DNA from: Saururus chinensis
Lineage: Eukaryota > Streptophyta > Magnoliopsida > Piperales > Saururaceae
NCBI GenBank assembly: GCA_035235625.1
Contig: CP141148.1
Location: forward strand, 3,658,001-3,722,000
Reading direction: 5' to 3'
Length of the DNA stretch: 64,000 nucleotides
This document shows, one piece after another, positions 36,720 to 48,500 of this stretch (its first letter is position 1; each line of letters begins with the position of its first letter). The notes beneath the pieces were generated by a model. The model worked only from the letters and a program-made list of their open reading frames with translations. It searched no databases and was not told the origin of the DNA. A program made the position numbers and the translations under genes.

Positions 36720-37095
36720 TGTTATCTTTCATCATAACCTCCAATCTCCTATAGATTTGGACATGGGCATATGAATGTGACAGAGATGTCTTGAATCTAC
36801 CATGTCTGTCTAGAAGATCTTATCACAGATGGTCGCATAATATGCTAGGACAAGATAAAAAATTAGAAGAAATTAAGTCTTTTATTAAAAAATCAAAAGG
36901 CAAAATAAAGTCCCAAGAAGAACTTATTTCTGATCAGAAATTGAATCTAATGGATATTTTAAAGAAAAAATTATAGGCCAAATACCCAGGTTCACTGACC
37001 AAGGAATTAAAATAGAAAGCACGAGATATCATGCAACAATAATTATTAGCTACATTCTCATATGAAGGACACACTAATGTAAACACTGAGAGTGC
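36720..37095. other. Short spacer between LTR elements
   Basis: AT-rich. A short frame at 36791-36976 is lysine-rich and not recognised. It may belong to the older host sequence into which the LTRs were inserted. Confidence 0.35.
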
Positions 37096-37624
37096 CTTTA
37101 TGTGACGACCACCATTTTTATAATAATATAATTATAATATCCTCATCTGACATGTGTAAATTTTTATGCACATGCCAAATGTGACGGTTGTCGGTGTAAA
37201 ACAATCACACATTTATCATTTCTCATTCTAATCATTATCATAAAATTATAATAGAGTTATTGCATAACCACAACTACTGACTAGCATAATTAACATAATG
37301 TAAAATTATTACACATGCTAAGGACCACTGTGCATAGAGCCGATAGTTATATAGAGTTTATTAAATCTCTAGGCACACCGTGCCATTAAACATCAGTCAC
37401 ATAAATAATTACACAAGTTAAATTATTCAAAAATCCCTTCTGCTTACCTCTATCCTTGCTGAACACCTGCAAGATCTAGGGGTGGGTGAGTATATTCATA
37501 CTTATTAAGTTGAGTTAAAATCTAAAGTGATGTTAAACAGCAAAACCTTCAAAAACCCTTATAATCCTTTCACATGATCTTTTATCCATGGTAAATCACC
37601 CAGAAAATCAAATAGTTCAGAAAC

Positions 37625-37795
37625 AATACAAATCCACAAGCTCAATTCTGAATCAAATCAAATCAGCAAGCTCAATTCCTAATCACATCAAATCCACAAG
37701 TTCAATTCCAAATCACATCAAATCCACAAGCTTAATTCCAAATCACATTAAATCCACAAGCTCAATTCCGAAGCACATCAAATCCACAAGTCGTA
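37625..37795 (+). repeat. Tandem array of about 30 bases, five to six copies
   Basis: The unit 'aatcacatcaaatccacaag' plus ctcaattcc is repeated inside the solo LTR. It yields a repetitive open frame that is not a real protein. Confidence 0.88.
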
Positions 37796-38084
37796 ATACC
37801 CAACAGCCTGCGCTCATGGGGCAACAAGGGTCACTTAAGGAAAGAGTTTTCCCATAATACTCCACCCTGTGTGCACCACTTTGCTTATTATTTTTTCTCG
37901 GCAGGTATCAAAACAATGCACGTAACCAAAATACTAAGTAGCACGTACAAAATCAATTCACATAAGCGTACGTAACCAAAATACAAAGTGGCACATACAA
38001 AATCAATTCACACACATAATATCTTTTCTTACAACAAGTCTCATAAATATACCCATGCAAAATCATTCATAAAGCTAACACTAA

Positions 38085-38646
38085 GGGTCTGTTTGGATTG
38101 GTGGAAAGTGAGGTAATGAAAAAAATCTTCTTAAAATCCCCAGTTTCCACTGTTTTGTATAATGGGGAAAGAGAAACTAAAGTAAAAACTGAGAGAAAAT
38201 AGATAAAAAATTGGCCCAAAAACTTTCCGCCCATCAACCCATGGATTTTGGGAGAAAATTAGTGTACTAAAGACTTATGTCTTGCCACTAGTACCACTAC
38301 CACCACTGTCACCACCTCCACCGCCGCCGCTGCCGCTGCTGCCACCACTACCGCTGCCACTACTGTCACCACTGCCATCACCACCCCCGCTGCCACTATT
38401 GCTATCACCACCACTGCTGCTACCACCACCACCACCACTGCTACTGCCGCCATTGCCACTACCGCCACCGCCATAACTATCGTCACCGCTACCACTACCG
38501 CCACTGTCACCGTTAACTTTCTCTAACATCATTTGTGCAACTAAACAATGGAACTTTTTTAGAAATCTCCTAGTTTGTCTTTCACCTGGATTCACTTTCT
38601 CTTTCTCTTTCCCTTACTCCCGGTTTCCACCAATCCAAATAGACCC
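38085..38646. mobile_element. PIF/Harbinger (Tourist-like) MITE
   Basis: Terminal inverted repeats of 23 bases start gggtctgtttggattggtgg, with one mismatch between the two ends. The target duplication is TAA (38082-38084 and 38647-38649), as for Harbinger elements. The 562-base interior holds a long triplet-repeat tract. Confidence 0.9.
38283..38512. repeat. Compound triplet repeat (cca/gcc/act)n
   Basis: About 230 bases of accaccgctgcc-type triplets. On the minus strand they read as Ser/Gly runs and in other frames as Pro/Leu or Val/Ala. It is an expanded microsatellite inside the MITE, not a gene. Confidence 0.9.
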
Positions 38647-39060
38647 TAAGCATGTGTTTAGAGTTTAAAACCCTCTACCTCATTTCTTAATCGAGAACGA
38701 AGGTAGTGCACCAGACTACAAGAACTTAGATGTCATGTTTTTGGGTTGTATAGGTCTCAAACTAGAGAAATAACCCTGCCATGACATCCAGGACGCTCGA
38801 TTTAGGTAAAAACGCGTCTTGAACGGCTTGAATTGGACTTAAAACAACTTAAAATTTAGGAAAAGAAGTTTCGGGAGTGGGAGAGAGAAAATTTGGCAAA
38901 AAATGAACCCATGCATGTTGAAATAGCCATGGAAGGCGGCTCGGGATGCCACATGTCATGCGCAGCATATGACGCGCATCCCATGTCGCCCGTCACACCG
39001 CAATGCACGATTCGCCGTGTGGAAACCAGTCGCATGTCGCAACATTGATGGCAGCCTTAC

Positions 39061-39064
<4 letters not shown>

Positions 39065-39122
<58 letters not shown>
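39065..39122. repeat. (TA)n microsatellite
   Basis: About 29 uninterrupted TA units inside the solo LTR. Confidence 0.95.
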
Positions 39123-39125
<3 letters not shown>

Positions 39126-39506
39126 TTTTTTAAAAAAATTTATAAACTTTAAGCGCGCATAGCTTTCTCTCCCAAACTCCGATTTACGCTTTCTTAGTAC
39201 CATTGGGCTCGTATTTATGAGCCCTACAAAACTAGATCTCACATGGGGGGCTATCCTGTACTTTTCAAGTAGGTTCTGCCTATATAGCACGCTTCTCAAG
39301 GGCATAACTTTCGGCCCCAATGTCCGATTTGAGCAATTCAAGACCCGTTACACTCGTCTTTCAGCATTTTATCACATCATTATTAAAAATCATCGAGTAA
39401 AAATCTTTAATTAATTAAAACTCAATAAAAACTCAAATATAAGAATTAATAGAGGCAGAAAATCACACCCGAAAATTAGAGTCGTTACACTTCATTCTAA
39501 TCTACA

Positions 39507-39790
39507 TCACTGGCCATTTCTTTCTTCTTATCACCCAATGTAGGGAGAAGAGGTTCAAGTGGTATAATATGCTAAAGGGTGATCACAATCACCACTTTGC
39601 CGATGTCAATAAGGTTAGAAGCCATGTTGCCACATCTAAGGAGAAGACCCTTCGGATAAAGAGTACGACAAAATGGCCGCTAATAAAAATCTAAAAATGC
39701 CCATATCAAGAGAAGAATAAAGATTGTGGGGTGTTCTTGATGTACTATGTTACAAAGCTGGTTGCAAGAGTCTTTTAACTATATTTTACC
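39507..39790 (+). pseudogene. Ulp1-type (C48) cysteine peptidase fragment
   Basis: In one plus-strand frame the text reads TGHFFLLITQCREKRFKWYN, followed by MLKGDHNHHFADVN. Further on, in another register, it reads KNKDCGVFLMYYVTKLVARV. GHFFLLI stands where the catalytic His (usually HW) is found, and DCGVF holds the catalytic Cys of Ulp1-like peptidases. The pieces are close together but not one open frame. Such domains are carried by several plant DNA transposons, so this is probably a worn transposon remnant. The assignment is from motifs only. Confidence 0.55.
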
Positions 39791-39799
39791 CAATCAGAG

Positions 39800-40063
39800 A
39801 TAACTATGTTGGTTAGGCCGCATAGATATGGACAATTCTTCGTGGGCCAATTAATCAGGAATTCTATGTTTCCTCGTAGGAGTTGTAGTAGTAGTTTTTC
39901 TCTTCTCTTACAATGTATAATTGATGAAAAAATAATTCTTATTTTACTTTCATTGAAATGCAGTTTTTTAATCATATAATAATTATCCTGTCTTTTGAAT
40001 TAACAAAACACACACTCAAGATAGGTCATGTAATTGACCAACAAATCATATTATCAACAGCAT
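39800..40063. other. Intergenic, no gene seen
   Basis: AT-rich. The phrase aggtcrtgt recurs several times up to 40220. Confidence 0.35.
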
Positions 40064-40244
40064 GCACACCAGGTTGTTTGTGTTTTGAATAACACGCACT
40101 AACGTAGGTCGTGTTATCAAGATAGGTCATGTAACTACATGTTACAAATCGTGTTATCAATAACTCGCCCACCAAGTAAGTCGTGTCACTGATAACAAGA
40201 AGTCTAAGTTAAGTCGTGTAAGTATTACAGACAACCTGGTGTGC
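40064..40244. mobile_element. Short TIR element (181 bases)
   Basis: Inverted ends gcacaccaggttgtttgt (left) and, reverse complemented, gcacaccaggttgtctgt (right), 17 of 18 equal. The interior repeats 'gtcgtgttatca' and 'aggtcatgtaa'. No clear target duplication was found, so the superfamily is open. Confidence 0.6.
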
Positions 40245-41031
40245 AACAAATTGTTTCAAAGTTCACCACATCTATCTCCCTCCTCTCCCGCCTACAACAT
40301 ACCCACCCCCTCACCCCAACCTCGTGAAGTAGGAGCACTCCCTTCTCTTTGCCGAAGCTAAGGTGGGGGAGGGGGAGGCGAGCATGATGAATATAACGGT
40401 GGAGGTGCCAAAAAAAATAAACTGTTTATAATGGTGAGGCAAGCAGCAAATTGTTTCTAATGGGTGGGTGATACCTTCTAGTGTGGTAAGTGACAAAAGA
40501 GTTTGGTGCCGGTACCTTTTGTTCCTTACCCCATTTTTTTTTGTATCTTGCCACACTCTTCTGACCAAACTCAGCGAGAAGATAGGCTTCAAAAAATAAG
40601 AAGTTAGTACAATAACATGTCACACTAAATTCTAAAAGAAGTAATGATATACTAAGTTACTAAGTAACAATATTATTTTTAAAAAATGTTAATATTATTT
40701 TAATATCCACTATGTTAGTAGATACTGGATGGTAACAATGTTATTTACGTAAATAATTAGATAATAGCTTACGACCTAATTTCATAATAATTATTCAGTA
40801 GGTGTGATAAGTGACAAATTTATAAAAGAATACATAGTGGAAAAATGATTGAATACTCAGAGAGTATCCTTTTAGATTTATTTTCAATTTACAAGAAGCA
40901 TTGATTCTCAAGGTTAACACACTAACATACGTAAAGTAAGAATAAATCTCACATGTATTCCAAAAATACTCAAATAATTTCTCTCCTAAGTCACGTGACA
41001 CTCAAAACTTTAACAAGTTCCACATTACATA

Positions 41032-41282
41032 TACTTTCTTTGTCTTAAAATAAATAGTTTATTTTAAAAAATAAAGTTTATATGAAAATAAGTGTCTTAT
41101 TTGTTTAGTTGTTACCAACTTTCTCCTATTTTATGTAATTTTACATATTTTTAAAATACCTTTTATCAACTTTTTTATGTGTAAATAAAGAAATAATAAT
41201 TCTAAAAATGTTTTAATAATGTAAGATAGCTTGAATATTTAACTTTTTCAAAATAGTACACTTATTTGAAGACAGAGGGAAC
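41032..41282. mobile_element. Stowaway-like MITE, worn
   Basis: The left end tactttctttgtcttaaaat and the right end, reverse complemented, ttccctctgtcttcaaataa both resemble the Stowaway ends (CTCCCTCCGTCCCAAAATAAGTGT). The interior is AT-rich, and the length is about 250 bases. It lies about 500 bases upstream of the RPB3 start. Confidence 0.65.
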
Positions 41283-41574
41283 CACTTTTAACAAAAAAAA
41301 ATTAGAAATTCGTGATTTACAGTGTGTAAAGTTTATCTGACTTTTGTACCCCAAAAAAAAAAAAGTTTCTCTGTCTTTAGCCCAAAACAGAAATCTCTCT
41401 GCTCTGATTCATAATTTCTTCTGAAAGTAAACAAAACCCCATCCCTGGAAGGCTGGAACCTTTCCACTAGTGGCACCCATCATGCCTAGCCGCTGCTGAC
41501 ACGCTGCCAGCGAGCGGGCGCCGGAGGCCCGCGTCCTGCGCGAGCGGGCAATACGTCATAATCTCCTTCAAGAA

Positions 41575-41584
41575 TTATAAAAAG
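41575..41584 (+). promoter_or_regulatory. Likely TATA box of RPB3
   Basis: The phrase attataaaaaggg lies about 195 bases before the ATG at 41775 and is the best TATA match in the region. Confidence 0.5.
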
Positions 41585-41774
41585 GGAGTGAATTAAGTAA
41601 AATGAAGCGGAAATGTGTCTTCCACTCCGTAAGAATTGGCTAAATGTGTTGGGAAGGGGGACCCAATAATCAAACTTGCCTGCCGATATCAACTTCCCTC
41701 CTCTCGTCCTGCTCGCCTCTGCTTAAGGTGCCATGCTGGTACTGTAGCAGACAGACCGACACCGGAGTCTGGCC

Positions 41775-44700
41775 ATGGCGACAGCGGAGGAGGGGAGGAG
41801 CGGTGGACCGGGCTATAGCCGGAGGCCTGTGGTCAGAATCCTGGAGAACAAAGAGGAGAAGGACTGGGTCAAGTTCAAGCTGCGGGGCACCGACCGGAGC
41901 TTGGCCAACTCCCTCCGCCGGGTGATGCTGATGGAGGTGCCGACACTCGCCATCGACCTGGTCGAGATCGCTTTCAACTCCTCCCCGCTGAACGACGAGT
42001 TCATAGCCCACCGCCTCGGCCTGGTGCCGCTCACCAGCCACCGCGCCGCCGCCATGCGCCTCCCCCGCGAGTGCGGCTCTTGCGACGGCTCCTCCCACTG
42101 CCCCGACTGCTCCGTCGAGTTCACCCTCGATGTCAAAAATGACACCGACCACCCGCTCGTAGTCACCACCGCCGACCTCCGCTCCGCTGACCCTTCCTTC
42201 TGCTGCCCCGTCGACCAGCTCCTCCGCTCCGTCAACCACCTCCTCCCCCCTGGCTCCAAGGACACGTACATTCAAACCGCTATTTGACACTTCTTTTCTC
42301 CATTTGTTCACCTTTTCTTTCGAACGTGATACAAATTTTTTGCAACCCGATTTGTTTTACGAGGTGGGTCGTCGCTATATCATGCTCATGAGATGTGAAC
42401 ATGATATTGATCGACGGTCGTTTTGTTCTTATTGAGTTTTTGAGGCGTAAAAGATGGAAGATGTTTTGTTTCCTGCGTCGCGCTTTATGTACTTGCTACT
42501 GATCAAAGAACGATGGATTTTCTTCTATAATATCGTGAGTCTGGTCGACAAAACTTGTTCTAAATCCGGTGTTTTTTTCTCACATGCATGATTCATTTTT
42601 TATGGGTTTTAGCCTGCTCTTCTTCAGAAAGGTGAGTTTGTACCAATGAACGACAGACGCTTCTCTTCTGTTTTATTGTCGGAGAAGAGCAGAAGCCATT
42701 TGGGTTGCCTCATTTGTATCTTCTTCTTCCACTTTTCTTCAAGCATTACTAGACAAGTTTAAAATGATCTGGGATTTGGATCCTAGAAGTTTGTATATCA
42801 TTTGCTCCTTCTTTTTCAAAAGAATTTTTTTGAAGTTTTGGCCCAGAAAACAGGGTTTTCTTTTGCAATGCCCAATGTAATAATGACAGCAACTTCTTTG
42901 TCTGACTTCTTCTTCATTTTTGTGCATCTCTCTGTTCTTCTGTGGCATTGAAAAAGAAATTTCTGATCTTGTTTCAGCTCCATGATAATCATCACGAAGC
43001 TGGGCAAAGGACAGGAACTGAGCCTGAGAGCACTGGCAAGAAAAGGGTTTGGCAAGGACCACGCCAAATGGTCGCCTGCTACGGCTGTTAGTTTCATGGA
43101 GGAGCCTGCGATCTGCATCAATGAGGAATTGATGAACACTCTGACGCTGGAGGAGAAGGAGATGTTGGTCGATAGCGACCCCAACAAGGTTCTTGCCGTC
43201 GACCCCATGTCGGAAAAGGTCCGTAGGCTCATCGTCGCCATGTTTCTCACCATTTTTCACTTTGAGTATACATCATCTACATACACATACTTGCATTTTT
43301 GCAGCCTTAGCAATTAAAAATGGTTTCAATATCCTGAATAAGGATCACTTCGTGTCACGGACTTCCGAGTGACTATAGTTCTTCAGTTCATATTGACTGC
43401 AGAGAGGCGCATTACATTTGGGAGGCGGTACTTGGGGAACCGGATCCGTTCCAGGTTCCTCATCTACATGTTGCATTAGTCATGGCGGGTATTCAATATA
43501 ATATTTTTCCTAGAAAAACCTACGAATCTAATTTTACATGTAACTCCTATAAATTAATCACCAATCACTACGGTCAAAGTCAGGGTGTTACTATGTACCA
43601 TGCAAACTTCTCTTACCCGCAACTATATTAATGATTTTCCTAATATCTTAAAAAATTCAACACCTTTTAACTTGCTCTTCTTACCCGGAAACTTTATTAT
43701 TTCTTGAGTAATGCTATTTTGATGCGAAGATTCTCACGTCAAAGTACTATTTCATCATTTTTACATCATTGTAGCTTATTTTTGTGAGCCTCACTTGTTA
43801 ATAATGTAAAAATGATGAACGTGTAAATCTTAACGTCATAAAAATATTTTTCATTTCTTTTATATTGACCCAACTAAAATAACTCTACATCTTCTTCGTT
43901 AACTCTGGTGCAATCAGCGACTCCATCTCCGACAGCCTTACCTCCTCGTCCCTTTCATCTTCCTCTTTTCTTTTCTCTTTCTTCTTCTTCGTCTTCTTTT
44001 GCAGCCGGTAATGCCGATAAACTACCATGCTACCGATTCCACTGGATAGTGTCTCGCAACCAGCCATGCCTTGATTTGGGTAAATCTGGTTGCGGCCGCA
44101 ACCATCAATGCGAAAAGGTCACGGCTTTGGACGAGGCCACCTCCATTTTGTGGCCCACCAGCGGCACAAATCAAAGATGAAAAAAAGTCAAAGACATCCG
44201 TTGGTGCCAAAGAAAAAGAAAGGAGGAAGGTGTAGAGCCAAAAAGAAAAAAATTAAATTTGTAGATTATATATGAAAATTTAATAACTTTTATATGGGGT
44301 AAATAAGAAATAAGATAGTATGGGGATTATTGGGGTGCATATAAATATGTTCTAGATAATAATACATATTTGAAAAAAATTATATGCTCACTGGCGCATT
44401 TTGGACTTGTTAATACAGGGGTGTGCAGGTCATTGAATCAAGATCCAACATGTGTGCGTGTGTCCCATATGCACCAAGCATACTAATGTGACTACATATT
44501 CCACATTTATCATCAATATTTGGAATCATTACATTTATTTATTAATGTTGTCCTTCTAACTGGGTACTTTCTAATGTAATAAAAAATATGGTATACCTTA
44601 TGATGGATTTGAACCATGAAATTCAATTCGAGGTGAAATGCTTGCAAGCAAACCATTATACGAGAACAAGAGGGAAAACACTAACTAAAAATTCTTAGAT

Positions 44701-45123
44701 GAGATGCCTCTGGTCATTTCATTTAATTGATAATATTGTTATCTGGCCTCGTGTTGACCGTGCATTTACCTGCTAGTCACTTTGACTCTGATATTACTCC
44801 CACCCGACCATTGATATAATTCAACAAGGACCATCTCTTTGCAGGTTGTGGTAACTGATCCAGCTGCTTATGCTTACGATGGAGAAGTGATCAAGAAGGC
44901 AGATGCCATGGGAAAGCCCGGCCTAGTGGAAATCTATCCCATAGACGATAGCTTCATTTTTACAGTTGAGACAACCGGTGCACTCAAAGCATCAGAATTA
45001 GTGATAAATGCAATAGAGGTGCTGAGGCAGAAACTTGATGCAGTTCGTCTGAGAGAACCTGGAAATGGAAGTGACACTGCTCCTGGCAACGCCGCAGGTG
45101 AGCAAGCTGCTGTTCACTATTAA
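41775..45123 (+). CDS. NRPB3: RNA polymerase subunit 3 (RPB3 type, Pol II and plant Pol IV/V)
   Basis: Alpha-like assembly subunit of nuclear RNA polymerases; it pairs with subunit 11 to start core assembly (family knowledge). Exons 41775-42265, 42978-43218 and 44845-45123 join in frame to 336 residues (Arabidopsis is about 319). The alpha motif [20 protein letters not shown] lies at residues 43-62 and [17 protein letters not shown] at 72-88. A zinc site C-x2-C-x5-C-x2-C is at Cys100, 103, 109 and 112. Exon 2 has [20 protein letters not shown]. Exon 3 has PEAY-like [20 protein letters not shown] and the C-terminal alpha helix [18 protein letters not shown]. The first exon is strongly GC-rich, unlike exon 3. 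An ATG at 44839 falls in the intron end and is not a start. The end lies 452 bases from the converging T-complex-11 gene. Confidence 0.96.
43713..43856. mobile_element. Small inverted-repeat (MITE-like) element in RPB3 intron 2
   Basis: The left arm has tcatcatttttacatca and the right arm taatgtaaaaatgatgaa, with weaker pairing continuing outward for about 45 bases per arm. The length is about 145 bases. No certain target duplication was found. Confidence 0.5.
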
Positions 45124-45575
45124 GCTTGATTGCACTGGACAATACACATACCATGCATACCACTGGTCAACCCTTCACACAGCAGATTGCGATACATTTT
45201 GTTACCCTCATTGAACTGATACATTTTGAAGGTTGTCATGCATAATCCTGTAAACTGGTTGTTTTCCATTTTACGTTCTTATTGAAGATTTCTCTTAACT
45301 AGGTTATTAAACCAATTCATCGGCTCTCTAACCATCAGTCCAATATATATTGTTAATCGACACAGTAAGACGAGGGGGAAATCAGAAAAATGCAAGGGTG
45401 ATTTACTACTGAGTAGTCCTGTTAGCTGCTCCCCAATTGAGAAAATAGAAATTAAGAATTCAGAACACAATGTTCCGGTTGATATTTTACTGTACAGGCT
45501 TACAACCACCTTTCATTAGAAGCTTATGCATTACATACAACTTACCATGTACAAGAACCCAAACCATCTTTTACT
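45124..45575. other. Spacer between converging RPB3 and T-complex-11 genes
   Basis: 452 bases that must hold both 3' UTRs. AT-rich, with no coding signal. Confidence 0.5.
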
Positions 45576-48500
45576 TTACATATTTGCAGTCAAAGTTGCG
45601 TACCACGGCCCATGAACCCGAAGAGACACATTTGCCACTACAACCAGCACCTCTGCTGCCTCCACTACTCTCTTGGTTAGAAGGGCAGACCCAACTCTTC
45701 GGAGCTCAGCTTCAGCCAATTTTTCTCCACGAGTCCCACCGAACACAATTCCCCTCATCGCTTGGTACACAGCCCGGGATACCTTTGAGAATACAGGATC
45801 GCCATCCCTTAAACTCTTCACCAGCATTCTTACCATCATCTCTTTCCATGCTTGAGACCTTTCACTCTCTTTATCTTCTGGCAGCAGCCCTATAACTGTC
45901 TGAACAATTTCTGGTATCCCCACATCTAAATCACTATCCAACAGCTCTGAAAGCTTTCTTGTGGCTTCTTCAACTATTGCTTCTACGCCTGCTTGTGTGT
46001 CTGAACGTTCACTAAGAAGTATTTGTCGAAGAACCAATAAGCTGCATCAATTAATAATCGCTGGATCATTCACAAAATACCATAGCCCGTATGTGGATTA
46101 TTACCGACAGAGAAGTGTATAATATAAAATACCTTGTAGATAAAACAATAATCTTCTGGAGCTGCCCCTGAACACCTCGTAACCTAGAAAAATTAAGCTG
46201 AAATGTTTCAGGCAAAGTCTCCGGGGTGAGACCTGCTATTGCAATGACAAGCTTTAGCAGTCCAACTCTCACTAATATGTCAACTTTTTCCCCTTTACAA
46301 TCTTGTCGTAGATCACCTGAGACACCACAGGGAGATATTGAAGCCTTAATGTGTATTTGAACCTCTCATAAAAAATTAAATTCTCTCAATCACTGTAATT
46401 TTCTCATATATCTGACCTCCTCCACAGTGAAGATCTAAAAAAATTTCTAGTCAGCAATTCTAATGAATGCATAAAGTATAACTAACAAAATCTTGCAAAT
46501 TCAATCAAAGCTGCTATGAACGATAGTTAGGGGTAGAATGCCTATCACAAGGCTCAAGAATTTCTTGTTGAAGTCACACTGAAACTGAAAATAAAAAGAA
46601 ACTCAGTTTAGACAAAATTCTGACCTCTAACGTGCAATAGTTAATAGTCTTTTCAAGAATTTCATTATGTGCCATGCACGGACATATAATAATAATAATA
46701 ATAAAGATATAGTTAACACAATAATGAGCATGCAAACCTGTTGCAGGAAACCAAAAAAGAGATTTTGGCATATTTGGGTTTGCATTGCTTGGAATGACAC
46801 CACCAGCACGAAGGGCAGTTGGTGCAAATTCCTGAGAAGATTGGTTGGACTCATTGCTTACTAAAGCAGCAATTGCCTGCATGTGTTCATTCCATTCTTG
46901 TTCTGCAATCTCCTTTACTGAATCAAGCCATTTTTTAGTATTTGGCAAAGAGACCAGCGCAACAGAGGGGTCACTGTAGCAATCCCAAAATGCCTTGTGC
47001 AAATACTCCAAACCAGCAGGACCTCTTATAATAGGCTCCATGATCTTTATTCGTGCTTTGCTGATTTCTCTTTTCAAAATCTGTTCAAACAATGTCATTA
47101 GAAATATAGAATACGACCTGTTTATAACTAGGCTTTCCTAAAAGCCAAAAGAAGAATAATAGATAGATACAAAATCTGAAGGTCACAAGTATCAACCTGT
47201 ATCTGTTCCAGCACAAAGCGCAATCCCTTCACTATCGCAATAACAAAAGAGCTGCTTGATTTGTCTTCAGAATTAGCAATTTCTGCAAGCTCAATTAATA
47301 ATTTATTGTGTCTTTTTATAATTTCATCTTCATCAGCTGGAGCCGAAAGCTTCTGAAGTGTAACTAATGCATACTTCAGAATCCTCCCAAGATAAGCCAT
47401 GTCAGGGTTTCCAGACTCCAACACCTAATTATGTTGCAGGAAATTTTACATAAATTAGAAGTCTATGATTTTGACAAAAAAGAAGAAGCTAAAAACAGTA
47501 AAACGTAAGGAAGATTTACCTGGTGCAGAATGTCAAGATCCATAGAATCAAGTATTTCCTCCTTCCAAGTTTGAGGAGCCATATCACATAGCTCATCTCT
47601 TACCTCCTCCACAAGCCGGACCACCCGGCCATAGTCAGGTTCATCTTGTTTCAATGCTTCTGTGATTTCATCCCAGAATGCTCTCTCCATGGTCTCCTTG
47701 ATCTTGGGCTGCCAGTAGAAAGGTTATTATAAGTACAAACAAAAAGGGACCAAGGTTTTATGCATGCATAATATTTTACATGGATTATAGGTCTCCACTT
47801 GTATCAAGGTAAACCAGGTACTATGTCACAAAATCCAGTACATATAATATACATTAGAAACCTTGCAGCAAGTGCCCCCCATTCAGGTTCTCCAAAAAGA
47901 GAAATCTTGTACACAACAAACTATAGAGATCCTTGTAGAGGTATTTTTTGTATCTTTTTCTCACTTCAAATGAGACAACCCCAAACACCAACACTACGTA
48001 GTGCAAGCTAACAAGATCCCCGAATTGCGGCATAAATAAAACTCAAGATCTTATACGAAAAGTTTTAGACCACAATTTGATTTGAATTGGGGCTCTATAC
48101 AAACTATGTTCAAGTCCTGTTTAGACTCGAAAATGAAACCCAAGATGGGCTTAATAGATTACAATTTTGAGCTAAATGCTGGTTAATGTGTTTAAACTTT
48201 AAACCCAATTTCAATTCGTACCAACCTAAAATCGGCTTCAGGCCTAATCTTGTTTTTTATTGCAGTGTGATTAGCATTTATTCATGAACCAAGTCTAGGG
48301 CCAGAAGGGGCAGCTTAAGCTGAGGACATCAACCCAGTTATTCAGCTAATTTGAGGGGCTACACAGGCACAAGACTAGAGGTAGCAGAAGTGCGAACCGG
48401 CCCACAGCCAGCTGGTGGAGCGGACCCGGCTCGGCACAGCCCATGAGGGGGAGCTGGCCATGCCGGGCCTGGGAGGCCCATGGGCCTGGGAGGCCCATGG

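Larger units (their letters stand above)
37101..39489 (+). mobile_element. Large solo LTR related to the outer LTR
   Basis: The left end is tgtgacgaccacc and the right end tagagtcgttaca. The flanks cttta (37096-37100) and cttca (39490-39494) agree at 4 of 5 bases and look like a worn target duplication. The length is 2.39 kb including a 562-base MITE. There is no coding content. Shared phrases with 25576-36714 include ctaggggtgggtgagt and the 3' region with ttcaagtaggttctgcc versus ttaaagtaggttccgcc. Confidence 0.75.

Noticed and set aside
38259-38595. Ser/Gly-rich or Val/Ala-rich frames
   Set aside because: Products of a triplet microsatellite inside a MITE.
41670-42311. 213-codon minus-strand frame opposite RPB3 exon 1
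   Set aside because: Antisense shadow of GC-rich coding sequence, with no motif.
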